Shown here piece after piece: positions 45,164 to 56,939 of a stretch of DNA of 64,000 nucleotides (within the stretch, counting starts at the first letter, position 1; each line of letters starts with the position of its first letter). The translations under genes were made by a program, and so were the position numbers. Under the pieces are notes generated by a model. That model did no database searches and had not been told where the DNA came from. It worked only from the letters and a program-made list of their open reading frames with translations. The stretch is from Cydia pomonella (lineage: Eukaryota > Arthropoda > Insecta > Lepidoptera > Tortricidae), in contig NC_084708.1 in NCBI RefSeq assembly GCF_033807575.1, positions 6,968,501 to 7,032,500 on the forward strand. Direction: 5' to 3'.

Positions 45164-46680
45164 TGAATTTTAACGACAATAAAGAACTATTGACATGCGA
45201 TCTTTTTGTTGAACCCACACCTACACGTCGAATAATGCTCGCTCCACATATTCTCCTATAAACGCTCAAAATTGTAAAAAAAATTGATGCAATTTACTCC
45301 GCACCCAGTCTCAAGTTGCTTCTAAATCTAAACCACATTCACGAACCAAGTTGTAACCTAACACATCTGTAAATATAAGGCATATGATTTAGAGATAAAG
45401 TCCGTTTTTTTAAAATTACGAGATGGTTCATGAATAACCTTTATTACTATAAAAATAATACTACATTTGTCAAAATTCTGTATTGCGCTATTACATAATG
45501 CATAAAATTGATATAAAGATAGTTACCATAGTAGCTCGCTCACTTGGTCTATCAACAACTATTTTAATGCTCTTTGTACTCGTATACGCGACCCCATTGT
45601 ATGTACAGTCGCCATCAGATATATCGGAACGCATGTATGAGATCTCAAATTATTAAGATAAGACCTACTGTACTGTCTATATTACTTACCAAGACCTAAG
45701 TACCTATTATTTATATGTACCTACACAAAGAGAATTCCTATGTTAAAAGGAGATTAAATACATATTTTGTTATTCAACTACAAATAAAATAAAATTTATC
45801 TTTTTCAGTTAACACATTTTTTTACCGATTTCTTTAATAAAATAAAACATTAAAGTATTATGTGACTATATTTCATTGTCTTCGGTGTAGATTATTTACT
45901 GATGTTCCAATTTCCTGTATCAGTTTGGTACCAGGAAATATAAAAACTACACCTCTTCAAAAACTTTGCTGGTAGTTCGACATCTGTAAGTTTAAATATA
46001 AAACATGATAAAAACACTTAAGTCAAAAACGTATACATAAAATATTTGCCCTATATTCTGGTCGCTCGGTAGGGTGCCCAGAAGGCTGGGTGCATTTCCG
46101 CGCTGGTTAACAATGCTGATCCTCTGGTCACCAGAAGCCTATATAAGGCGCTCTCATAGAGCCACGCTAGTGCCCTAGAGTTTCAAATTCAACCCCAAGT
46201 GCCACAAATATGTAGTTAAGGGTTTAAATTCTGGATCAAGAATATGGAATACTATTCGCTAGTAAGGCCATAGGTATTAGAAAAAAATAATAGTAGGAGA
46301 CGGCCGTGGTCATGGTAGGTGGTACAGGTGGGCCAGGCAAGCTCTGAAATTATGCACCTATTTTACTATAACTTTGTTCACCTGTGTATATTTACTGTTT
46401 CCATGATAATCATTTTTAATATGTAGCCCGTGTAATCGGGCTGTATAATTGGTCTCATATTTTTTAACACAAAATCATAATTATAATTCAATAATTAATG
46501 GTGTTTTACATATTAATCATTAATGTACCTATTTTGCAAAATTTTCTTGCATATAATAATATTGTTTACTTCAATTGACGTGTTTATTATTTTCGTTACT
46601 ATGTCAACGTTAATACTTAAAAAATTATAACGTGAAGGTTGAGTCCGCAGTACAGTTACAGTTTACGTACATAGTGGCAT
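45164..46680. other. Intronic DNA with minor repeat traces
   Basis: GTACAGTCGCCATCAGATAT at 45604 is a fragment of a moth repeat. No gene is visible. Confidence 0.45.
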
Positions 46681-47917
46681 TAGCACAGTCGGATTAGGAC
46701 CAAACTCGAAATGTCTGAAAAGTCATGAAATTTGGTATGTATATACGCCCCTTAAAGGCCCCTTTTTCATGCCCACACCATTTGACATTTGGGGACCTCG
46801 AGGAACCGCAGCCATCTTGGAAAATGTGGACCATCCAGGAGAAATTCGTGTTTTACTCTAAATCTACGTTCTTTATTCAATAATCGTGTAAGGCAACATT
46901 CAAGCTTATAAAATTCTACATAAAATAGTTTTAGACATCTTTGCGAAAAAAAATTATCTTTCTTTAAAAAATACTTGCTAAACCCAGATTTAGCCCTTAT
47001 ACCCTTTCATGGGATATTCTCTTAATAGGAAACTTGGAAGAATAAAAATTCCACTTTTAACTATACATTTGTACATAATCTACCCCAATATCAATATTTT
47101 ACTTGACTGCAACTTAACCAGAAAGTAGGGTTATGGGTATAAGTACTGAGGATTCAGGACACCCTGTAGCTTAGGATACTGGACGGATTTTTTAAATGAC
47201 GTATTATTTAGCCCTAAACCTTTTTCTTCCGTTAATTTTAGTAACTTTGTATTGCATAGCACTTGTATACTAACTGTGGATCTACTGATGTCTGTTTTAC
47301 TGTACTCCGCTCAATAGTTTAGGCGCTAGAAGAAAAAAATATGATTTAATATTCGGAGTCCTCTCAAGGCGGCTGTATTGATTTTTCTTTAATAGAACAA
47401 GTAAAAGTAGGTTGTGAATGGCAAGAGGAATCTAACGATACGTCATTTAAAAAAATCCGTCCAGTATCCTAATACCTAGCTACTGGGTGTACTGAATCAT
47501 CAGTACTTACACCCATAACCCTTCTTTCTGGTTTAGTCACACTAGAGTAAAATGTTAATATTGGGGTAGACCACGTACAAATATATAATTAAAAATAGAA
47601 TTCATATTCCTCCGAGTTTCCATTTAAGAGAATGTCCCCTGGAAGTGTATAAGCGTTAAACTTAGATTCAGCAAGTATTCTCTATAACAAGATGTATTGT
47701 TCTGCAAAGATATCGAGGACTTTTTTGTGTAGAATTTAATAAGTTTTAATGTTGACTGTTGTGTTGATGGTACACATTTTCCAAGATGGTTCGGATTCCT
47801 CGAGGTCCCCAAATGTTAAATGGTTTGGGCATGAAAACGGGGCCTTTAATTTATATACATAATAAATTTCATGACTGTTACAGAGATTTCGAGGTTGGTC
47901 CTAATCCGATTATGCTA
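46681..47917. mobile_element. 1.24-kb foldback element, about 0.5-kb inverted arms
   Basis: The left arm (46681 to about 47210) starts TAGCACAGTCGGATTAGGAC. The right arm (about 47431-47917) is its imperfect complement, ending GTCCTAATCCGATTATGCTA. Mirrored landmarks include GGGGACCTCGAGGAA, CATCTTGGAAAATGTG, ATTGGGGTAGA and GGACGGATTTTTTAAATGAC. The 220-base loop has no ORF of note. CAT occurs on both sides, possibly a 3-bp target duplication. The 62- and 63-codon frames inside it have no known domain. Confidence 0.8.
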
Positions 47918-48199
47918 CATTGTGCGTCCGCAGCAAATTCGGTTCTCCATACAAATGTAGTTACGCTCTCATTTTAAAATGACTTGCTAGATTGCTCTGA
48001 AACTTTGTACTTACAATAGGATATGGTATGTCTATGCCTATAATTAATTTAAAACATAAATGTGAAATGAGAGCCAATTAAGTTCAATATTAAGAATATG
48101 TGTCGTTGTTGACTCGCCGACAACGGAATTGAGATCTATATGGGTGCCATGTTCTGTGCTGTGTAGAAAATCCTGAAATTATAAAGGATTTGTCTTGGC

Positions 48200-48752
48200 T
48201 AGTTTTTACGTATAGGCTACGTATCACCGAAACGTCACAAACACCACGAAGGTTCGGCTTGTACGGGCCCTCGTTTTTCCTATATTCTTATACGCTGCGG
48301 AGACCTGGACTATCCGAAAGACAGAGGAGAAGACGATAGACGCCCTAGAAATATGGTGCTGGAGGAAAATGCTGGGGATATCCTGGACCGAGTTTCGGAC
48401 TAATGTCTCCATCCTTAAAGAACTCCGTATCAAGCAGCGCCTTTCGACTCTCGTAAAGACCCGCATACTCATTTTTTTCGGTCACGTCTCGGGGAGGAAC
48501 AACGACTCCATAGAGCGTCTAGTGGTGCAGGGTAGAGCAAACGGAAAAAGACCGCGCAAAAGGCCACCTATGCGATGGACTGACCAAATCAAATCTGCCA
48601 TGAAGGGTCCCCTGAACGCATTTGCCAGAATGGCCCCCAACCGCGAAAAATGGCGAGAAATCGTACGGCAAGCAACATCTGCGCCTGATATCAGCAGTTG
48701 ACCACGACTCTCTGCAAAGAGTACAACGACAAAGAAGAAGAAGACGTATCAT
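48200..48752 (+). mobile_element. RTE-type LINE, C-terminal fragment
   Basis: The frame from about 48210 to the stop at 48701 reads VRALVFPIFLYAAETWTIRK, WCWRKMLGISW, GHVSGRN, GKRPRKRPPMRWTDQIK and REKWREIVRQA. This is the characteristic end of RTE-clade ORF2, after the catalytic YADD region. An AAGAAGAAG tail at about 48733-48746 marks the 3' end. The element is 5'-truncated and this piece has no internal stop, so it is fairly young. Confidence 0.9.
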
Positions 48753-49034
48753 ATTTGTCTAAAATTTGGTTTGTTGGTACACACACAAGGGATAGTCTCT
48801 AGCTAGGTACGGGGGCCACACTCGTCAGCGCGACGGCGATATTTTCTACCTTTTACCTAAAAATCTCAAATTTGTGTACGGGCTCAGCTCCTGTTTCGTC
48901 TTAAGCCTGAATTTAACAGATTCTGACTCACAGGGGGCTTTGAGCATGCTGTTGCGTTCGTTTTCAAATTTTGAAAAAAATAACTAGCCTAACAACACAA
49001 TAAATGCTTGTTTATCCGCATTCTTCATTATATC

Positions 49035-49205
49035 TCCCTGTCTCACTACTATCTGACCTTCTAACCCAGAGGGGAAAATATACCTTATTGGGGCTACTCC
49101 ATCTTCCTCATGATAATATATTTTACTTTACTGAAAAGCAATCGGTACATTATACAAGATGCACATTGTTAAGAGCCGGGGTTAGAACCCACGACCATTG
49201 GTTTT
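49035..49205 (-). mobile_element. Diverged tRNA-derived SINE
   Basis: ACCTTCTAACCCAGAGGGGA, TTATTGGGGCTACTCC, CTGAAAAGCAATCGGTA and GGGGTTAGAACCC follow the order of the complete SINE at 32700-33030, with many changes. Confidence 0.6.
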
Positions 49206-49617
49206 AAAATGAAGCTTTGTATATAATTTGTATTTTTATAATAAATCTGTTTTCTTGTTGACATTTTGTGGTATTGTATTGCTTTATGTTAATTGTCAAG
49301 ATATTTCTTTCATCCTGGACAATTGTCACATGCGTCACATGTACGTTTTTATGATAGATCTACACAGGCTGACGCAACTAGGAACAAAATAAGATTTGTA
49401 TGGAACTTGTTTCGCAAATCTTTGCCAACGAAGAAAAATAAAACGTCAGTGCTATTTATTATGTCAAGTTTACATTAAGTCAACTGTCAGCCTAATTGTT
49501 TTGTTTGTTATGAAGGCTTCAATGTTTTGTTCGGGTATTTCGTGCAATTTCTTTATTATTTAGTGAAAATATCGAAAATAGTGAACCGTGATCAGAGTAA
49601 AGAACGAGTTTGTTACA

Positions 49618-50599
49618 ATGCCACCTAGAAAACGGTTTACTAAGTGTGAAATATGTGGCAAGCGAGCCACTCGAGAAAATCACGAAAAAAGGGATTTTAT
49701 GGCGGAATTTCCCTTGAATAAAGACCGGTACGTATTGCTTTAGATACTTTTGACCTTATTTTGGTGCAGCAGGCTTTAAACACATCGAAAATTTGATATT
49801 TTATATTATTTTTAGTTGTGAACTAGGGATGTACTAAAACTATCGATAACTGTATGTTTATTTGTATATCAGTGTAAGTAATTAAATAAAATATGTGAAA
49901 TTTCCTGAGAACTTGCATGCAATATGACAAAAATTTTATAGATGAATTTTTTTTAATCAAGTAATTATTTAATATATTAATCTGAAATGTAAGTAAATTA
50001 ATCTCTCTTTTTGTGATCAATAAAAAATATTATACGACATTATTACACAAATTGACTTAATCCCATAGGAAGCTAAATAAGACATGTGTTGTGGGTACTT
50101 AGACAACGATATATATATATAAATACATAGAAAACACACATGACTCAACAAATATGCATGGTCATCACATAAATCAATGCCCGTACCAGGATTTGAACCT
50201 GGGACCATCGGCTTCATAAGCAGGGTTACTGCCCAGTAGGACCATGACCGATTCTCATGATTAACAGATATATAAATATATAAATGTTAGAGCATTGATA
50301 AAGGGTTGTTGATAATTGGATGCCAAAAAAACATGATTTATAGATGCATATTAGCGCTAAATAATCAGTTGATCATCTCATTAGCAAACACTTGGAATAT
50401 AAACTGTACATAACCAAGGCTGTATGTTTTCAGATGCAGGCAGTGGGTCAAATTTGTTGGGAACGAAGACGTGGTACATCTTCCCATAGAAAAGTTACAT
50501 TTATTGAAACATGTATCTGCAGATCATTTTGAAAATAGTGCTTTTAATAAAAAAAAATTAAGAAAAAAAATAGTGAAGGATTTTATAATTACATTCTGA
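49618..50599 (+). CDS. THAP-like zinc-finger protein, left-arm copy (two exons, 91 codons)
   Basis: Exon 1 (49618-49727) starts MPPRKRFTKCEICGKRA, giving the Cys-x2-Cys pair, and ends EFPLNKD at a CG|GTACGT donor, phase 2. Exon 2 (50434-50599) starts with CRQWVKFVGNED, then LHLLKHVSADHFENSAF and a Lys-rich end before TGA. The FP...R-x-W...HF...F layout is that of THAP domains, the DNA-binding finger of P-type transposases and their domesticated relatives. The third zinc ligand, expected as Cys in VCxxH, is Ser here (VSADH), so zinc binding is doubtful. Nothing follows the finger, so this is a bare domain. The intron contains a SINE. Confidence 0.6.
50035..50255 (-). mobile_element. SINE inside the left THAP intron
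   Basis: On the minus strand it has CCCAGGTTCAAATCCTGG-type box B, GGGCATTGATTTATGTGATG and GTACCCACAACACATG. It belongs to the family of 34075-34345. Confidence 0.85.
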
Positions 50600-50662
50600 G
50601 TGTAACGAGGTATTCTAAAATAGAATCCTAGCGTAGTGAGGGATTGAAGTGTTAACGCCTAT

Positions 50663-50783
50663 GGGTGGTATTCCACCTATGCAATTTTTTTGTCCAATGT
50701 GTATTGCGTCTCACATTTTGATTAATGACAGAGTGAGACGCAATGACATTGGACCAAGAAATTGGATAGGTGGAATACCACCC
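50663..50783. repeat. 121-bp hairpin MITE in the left arm only
   Basis: GGGTGGTATTCCACCTATG at the left mirrors ATAGGTGGAATACCACCC at the right, and the inner part TTGCGTCTCAC / GTGAGACGCAA also pairs. The right palindrome arm lacks it together with its surroundings. Confidence 0.85.
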
Positions 50784-52049
50784 TAAGGTGGAAATATTTT
50801 TGCTAACACGTGATAATTTTACATACTGCTTTTCACATCACCTATGAGGAAATTATTATGGTACAAATAAATAAATAAATTTAATTAATGGTAATTAAAT
50901 TAAATAATTTAACCTAAGAAGTATGCAAAAAGAGGAAAAAAGTGATCCCTCCTAGTAGGGAAAAAAGTGCTACTTTGATCCTTCCTAGTGGTGAAGAACA
51001 ACAAGGTGTTCTAAAAAAAAATCGAGTCCACATTAAGCTCGACCACGTATTAGTCCACTCATAGAACTATCCACTATATAACATACAACTTAAATGTGGA
51101 CTTGATTTCGAGTACAAAATTTGTAGACAAGAGTCTATATTTCAAGCCTCCCCATTTTATCGATATCGATAAGAAACGCAAGCGTGTAGCGTACTACACT
51201 ATTTAAATTGCTTATGTTGGTACTATGGTTCTTTGACAGTGCTTTGACAGTTCTTTGTCGTACATTTTGGTAATGATTTGCGAAACAAAGGGATTCCACT
51301 CGCTAGTATGGAAGTCCCGTCTCTTAAAACGTAGTGATTATATGCTCTTTGGATCTACATTCGCAACTGCATGTCATTGTCAAAGAGCATATAATCACTA
51401 CGTTTTAAGAGACGGGACTTCCATACTAGCGAGTGGAATCAGTTTGTTTCGCAAATCATTACCAAAATGTACGACAAAGAACTGTCAAAGAACCATAGTA
51501 GCAACATAAGCGATTTAAATAGTGTAGTACGCTACACGCTTACGATTCTTATCGATATCGATAAAATGGGGAGGGTTGAAACATAGGCTCCTGTCTACAA
51601 ATTTTGTACTCGAAATCAGGTTAGCATCGAGTCCACATTTAAGTTGCATGTTATAAAGTGGATAGTTCTTAATTGGACTACTATCTGGTCGGGCTTAATG
51701 TGGACCCGAATTATTTTAATACAGTTTTTAAGTCGTGTTTTTTTATTTTATTAAATGCTTGATTTTCATAATGATGTGCACATACATGTTTGAATAAATG
51801 TAACTTTTCTATGGGAAGATGTATCAGGTCTTCGTTTCCAACAAATTTGGCCCACTGCCTGCATCTGAAAACATACAGCCTTGGAAAAACATGACTTTAT
51901 CTACAGTTTATATTCCATGTGTTTGCTAATGAGATGATCAACTGATTATTTCGCGCTAATATGCATCTATAAATCATGTTTTTCGGCATCCAGTTATCAA
52001 CAACCCTTTATCAATGCTTTAACTTTTTATGTATTTATATGTCTGTTAA

Positions 52050-52283
52050 TCATGAGAACGGGTCTGGCCTTATTGGCAGCGACCCTGCCTATGAAGCCGA
52101 TGGTCCCAGGTTCAAATCCTGGAACGGGCATTTATTAGTGTGATGAGCATGAATATTTGTTCCTGAGACATGGGTATTTTCTATGTATTTATAAATACTT
52201 ATAAATTAGGTCTATGTACATATATATATATACATTATTGCACAAACTGACTTAGTACTAAAGTATGAATGGCATGTGTTGTG

Positions 52284-52320
<37 letters not shown>

Positions 52321-52385
52321 TTGTCTAAGTACCCACAACACATGCCATTCAAACTTTAGTACTAAGTCAGTTTGTGTAATAATGT
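52050..52385 (+). mobile_element. SINE inside the right THAP intron, with internal hairpin
   Basis: GGGTCTGGCCTTATTGGCAG, CCCAGGTTCAAATCCTGG and AACGGGCATTTATTAGTGTG mark the head. It is the mirror partner of 50035-50255. Its tail is partly duplicated in inverted form (about 52235-52286 against 52319-52380) around a TA-dinucleotide run, making a local hairpin. Confidence 0.85.
52287..52318. repeat. TA dinucleotide microsatellite
   Basis: An uninterrupted TA run of about 16 units sits at the centre of the local hairpin in the right-arm SINE. Confidence 0.9.
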
Positions 52386-53112
52386 CCTATAATATTTCTT
52401 TATTTATCATAAAAACAGAGTTTATTTTCTTACATTTTAGGTTAATATATTAAATAATCACTAGATAAAAAAAATATGTTAACTAATGACCATTAATGCA
52501 TAAGTGATAGATAATTTATGCATTATTAAGCTTCGACGAATTAATTATGGTCATATTGCATGCTAGTTCTAAGGAAATTTCACATATTTAATTTAATTAT
52601 TTACACTGATATACAAATAAAACTACAGTTATCGATAGTTATAGTACATCCCTAGTTCACAACGAAAAATAATGTAAAATATCTAATTTTCGATGTGTTT
52701 ATAGCATGCTGACCCAAAATAAGGTCAAAAGTATCTAAAGCAATACTTACCAGTCTTCATCCAAGGGAAATTTCGCCATAAAATCCCTTTTTTCGTGATT
52801 TTATCGAGTGGCTCGCTTGCCACATATTTCACACTTAGTAAACCGTTTTCTCGCTGGCATTGTAACAAACTCGCTCTTTACTCTGATCACGGTTGACTAT
52901 TTTCGATTTTTGCACTAAACAATAAAGAAATTACACGAAATACCCGAACAAAATATTGAAGCCTTCAAAACAAACAAAGCAATTAGGCTGACAGTAGACT
53001 TGATGTAAACTTGACAGAATAAATAGCACTGACGTTTTCTTTTTCTTCGTTGGCAATGATTTGCGAAACAAATTCCATACAAAACTTTTTTCTTCCTAGT
53101 TGCGTCAGCCTG

Positions 53113-56100
53113 ATCGGAATTTGGCAGCTATATATATATAATCTTGCGTCCAGTAGAAGAATCAAAATCGTACAGGTAAAACTACTCTCTGCCTTAGGAT
53201 CCCCTTTTAAATGTCATAAATCCAAACATGGCAGCCATACCCATCGACAAAAAAGTCTACCGTTGATCTAATTTCATTTGACAGTTAACTAATACGTATT
53301 CGACACGCTTATATTTGACAACTAGAATCCTGACTAGAGCTGGGACTGCGTACCAAAAGTACGTCTCTGTTACTCGTACCAAAAGTACGTCTAAAATACC
53401 AGTTTTACGAGTATGACCCCCAATAGGCAGTTTACGTATTTGCCGTGCTTAGGCGTCTTACAAATAAGGATTATTTATACAAATATCGACTTATTATTTC
53501 GGTAAGGGTCGGAAATATGGTGACGTTTTGAGTGAAGGCTATGAATCTATTGTCATATTTTTGTTATATATTATTACATTATTTTTAGATACAACAGACA
53601 CCCAGACGACCATCTGTTAACAAAATTTTATTTTACCTAAAGTAACGGTAAGAATGGAGGTACGAGGTGATAAAAGTTTCATATTTGTTTTATTTCAGAA
53701 ATCAAAGTCCGTACTTTTAAATACTCGACAAGCTAAAAGTAGTCTATTACAAATAACCTGTTCCAAAAACTATTCCGGTACAACGCCCCGCCTCTAGTGT
53801 GGATATTGTTCACTGACAGGTGGTGATAATAGCAATTCGACAAGTCACAATATTTCTCACATCAAATGGAAATCAACACGAAACGTCACTTTTAGCATGT
53901 CGAATAAGGGCCCAGCTTGTTACGTTTGAATAGTGCTTTACGAGGTTAATATTCATATTCATTTATTAGTATTAAGCATACATTGTCACTTATCAGAAAT
54001 ATTACAGCTACACAATAATCATTACACTAGATTAATACAAAGTAGGCACACATTTGGAAAATGTTTACAGTTTAAACATAAAACAATAAATAGTAATAGG
54101 TTTATGTATGATGTGGTTTAGAAAAACGCACAAGTCGTCATGTTTTATTACTTCACTTGAAATCAGAAACATATTTTTATGATAAACGCATGTATTAAGT
54201 CTGATGTTTATCGATGTATGTTAATGACCTTCAGTGTAATGGAATTCAAAGTTAGATTAGAAATTACAAGGCGCGCGTAGGCTTCAAATGTTTTTGTGGG
54301 TACGATAACATCTCATATGTCGTATTACAGGGTGTCTTAGCTTTCACCGGCCGTCAGTGCAGGCCGCTGTTGTGACAGCCTCCCACGATAAACTCCATGT
54401 TTATATGCGCGCGCGCTGCCCGCCATGTTTGTTTTATCTCGATTCACCGCTCCTTAGTGTTAATAAATGACTTCAACTCCCAAAATCCTTTTTTTCTCCC
54501 TATATTTTTATGTCCGTCGTATGTTTTATTTAGACATCGGTTATTAATAATAACGTATCCTTTCAGGGTCGTTAGATCAAAGTTTAAGATCTCCTTGTAC
54601 GTGTAGGTAGTTTTTATACGTGAGGTTTTTTATTTCACGTTACCGTCAGGCGCTCGGGGTCTCATTTTTATGTGGGCTTTAAACAAGGAACGGGACGTGT
54701 CGGTGTATTTTATATTCTGAACAGATGTTATCGTGGTGTGTCTGGGAAATTAATTGAATTTGTACTGCTATTATGCTATTTAAATCTCACGCTTGCTTAC
54801 ACATTTTAAACATCAGCGATTAGAATTTCAAATTTTACTAACAATGCCTTGTTAAAGGGAACAGGTGGGATATGGCGCCCGTCATATTCAATGCTAGTGT
54901 AACCTGCTGCCTTTGATAAAATAAATTAACCAATCCTGTTGCTGTCGTGTTCAGTCACGGCTCGTCAAATTAGGGCTGGACGTGTACCCATTCCATTCCG
55001 AGCACAAGCGAGTGTGGTTTTCAGGTTGACTTTTGTAACGTGACCTCGTGATTCATAACACCTTTGCGTAACCGGAGAGCGAATTTATACTGGTTTTGGC
55101 GGCTTTGTCTTGGTGACTAGAATTACACCCCTGGAAGCGCAGCGAATGGCAGGCTGGCGGGCCGTCGCCGGCGCAGCCGGAACAGGTCGCGGCGGAAACC
55201 CTGGAAAACCGTATAATTAGATCGCTAATAACCCCGTCCGGTGCACGCCGCTCCATTAACGCTGATAAAATAGTGTCACTTCCACTCCAACGAACAGCCA
55301 CATTTACAGGAAAGCAGTTTCTTTTTCATATTGTCTTCTCCGCAACAATGAACGCCGGAACACATTTTTATAATTAACAGACCAGGTCAAGTACCGGACC
55401 GTTTATAATGAAAATGTTTCAAATTGCGCTGGAACAGCGCAGCGATGCTGGTTAACAACCGAATACTTTATCATATTCAAAAAGAGTTGAGTAAAAAAAT
55501 GAAGAGTTCGCGGCACGGCGTTCGGAGGCCGAGGGCTCGCACCGACCATTTTGCTCTTTTTGCCCATTGTTTACTTTGCAGGCGATGTTTAAATTTTATG
55601 ATTTCCATCGTGTCCGACGGCGGCGTAAATTATATTTTCTGAACGGTTGCCAACTTGATAATTGCTGGTTGCATGCGATTCCGCCCGATCGCGGATTTTC
55701 TAATTTATCGAGTCTCGTTTTACGCTCCAAGTTTTTTTTCTGTGATGTTTGCTGTATGTAGACTATGTAGTCGTGAAATTCTTAGGCTTGAGTCACGCCT
55801 TTTAAAGTAGGGGTTTGTATACGCTAAAAGATTCCACAAGATGTGCTGCTTGTAAACATAGCTTTACTCCAACGCTCCTCCACAAAACACTCAAGGGCTC
55901 TTGGTAAAATGCTCTTTTGCAGCCAACGCACTATTTACACCTCGGGGCAAAACTTTCCTCGTCTCTAGCGCCGAGACAAGGTGTAAATCGTGATTTATTT
56001 TAGATATGCGGTTGTCAGCAGCAAATGTTTTCTTTCAATATGTCCAGCACCCTAGTCTCTAAGCAAATAACATCGTGCTCCCGTCCTGCCGTGGTATGTT

Positions 56101-56721
56101 AGTACAAATCCACGACATAATACACTGTGGCAGCCAGATAATATTTGGTGAGCGTTATTTGCCAAGCGTGTTCGTGTGTTCTGTCATTGGACACCTCCAC
56201 TCGGTACACAGTTTCTATTTGAATTGCACTGACAAGCCATGGTTCCATGGCGTTCATGGTTTTCCGGAAAATACATGTTTGAACATCTGACACACAATTT
56301 TTTCTTAAAAGTTCTTAAGAGGGAAGTATACCACGTATTCGTCCATACAAAAAGAGAAAATCTTTTCCACTTCTAAATATTTTCCATTCTCCATGAGTTT
56401 TTAGTATGTTATTGACACAATGAAAAAACTAGTTATAATAAAAATTGTTTTCTTCTTTTTTCATATTTAAAATTTAATTTTTTTTTTAAAGCGAAACCTA
56501 TAAACCTAGAATATATTATGCTAAAGCAATTGACATGAAAATCAAAGTGATTTGCATAGTGGAAACCGTTTTCTCCCGAAATGGAAATTTCATGGAAAAG
56601 TAACGTTATTTCGATAGGGTCGCAAAGTTATTCTTCCGTATAAAATTGACAGTCTGGAGTTTTTTCGCTCTTTTTCGGAAAAGTCATCTACCTACATGCC
56701 TGTATTATAACGCAAAACCTT
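53113..56721. other. Intronic DNA, little recognised
   Basis: Two copies of CGTACCAAAAGTACGTCT occur at about 53350 and 53375. Otherwise this is mixed unique-looking sequence with GC-richer patches near 54340-54430 and 55140-55200, and no convincing exon. Confidence 0.45.
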
Positions 56722-56928
56722 TTTTAGGGTTCCATAGTCAACTAGGAACACTTATATTCGTCTGTCTGTCCGTTCGCAGCTTTGCAATGTAGTTAGTGCA
56801 AAAAAGATCTTGATTGATGATACTTTCTAATAATAGCCCCCAGTTTAGCATATTGTGACAGAATGGTAACTACGGAACCCTACCTATTCTGAGCATGGGC
56901 CAACATGCTCTTGGCCGATTTTTTTTAC
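56722..56928 (+). repeat. Short 'ggaaccct' repeat
   Basis: It begins TTTTTTAGGGTTCCATAGTC with CGTCTGTCTGTCCGTTCGC and ends CTACGGAACCCTA, then CATGCTCTTGGCCGATTTTT. It is a shortened relative of 17790-18320. Confidence 0.75.
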
Positions 56929-56939
56929 TAAGCATGTTC

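Larger units (their letters stand above)
51790..52860 (-). pseudogene. THAP-like protein, right-arm copy, nonsense codon in exon 1
   Basis: The minus strand repeats the left-arm gene. Exon 1 (52860-52751, the same 110 bases) starts MPARKRFTKCEICGKRATR but then has TAA where the left copy has GAA. Exon 2 starts at 51864 with CRQWAKFVGNED and keeps the Cys ligand (HVCAHHYENQAF) that the left copy has lost. So each copy is broken at a different place. Confidence 0.65.
49365..53112. mobile_element. Giant palindromic element with THAP-type gene in each arm
   Basis: The left arm 49365-51351 and right arm 51381-53112 are inverted copies around a 29-base spacer (51352-51380). Both outer ends read CAGGCTGACGCAACTAGG toward the centre. 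The innermost 95 or so bases of each arm match almost perfectly. Each arm holds a two-exon THAP-like coding sequence near its outer side and one SINE in its intron, at matching positions. The left arm has about 420 extra bases (about 50590-51010). I see no transposase and no convincing target duplication. It could be a foldback transposon, or an inverted duplication of one element. Confidence 0.85.

Noticed and set aside
50100..50220. tRNA gene-like sequences in SINEs (also at 32950-33020, 34080-34150, 52060-52130, 59100-59170)
   Set aside because: Box A and B are present, but the acceptor stems do not close and a family body follows, so they are SINE heads, not tRNA genes.
49618..50599. Calling the THAP copy a functional host gene
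   Set aside because: It lies in an inverted-repeat element, lacks any domain beyond the finger and has lost a zinc-ligand Cys.
53350..53395. CGTACCAAAAGTACGTCT doublet as a regulatory operator
   Set aside because: Two short copies with no gene nearby and no other support; more likely repeat debris.
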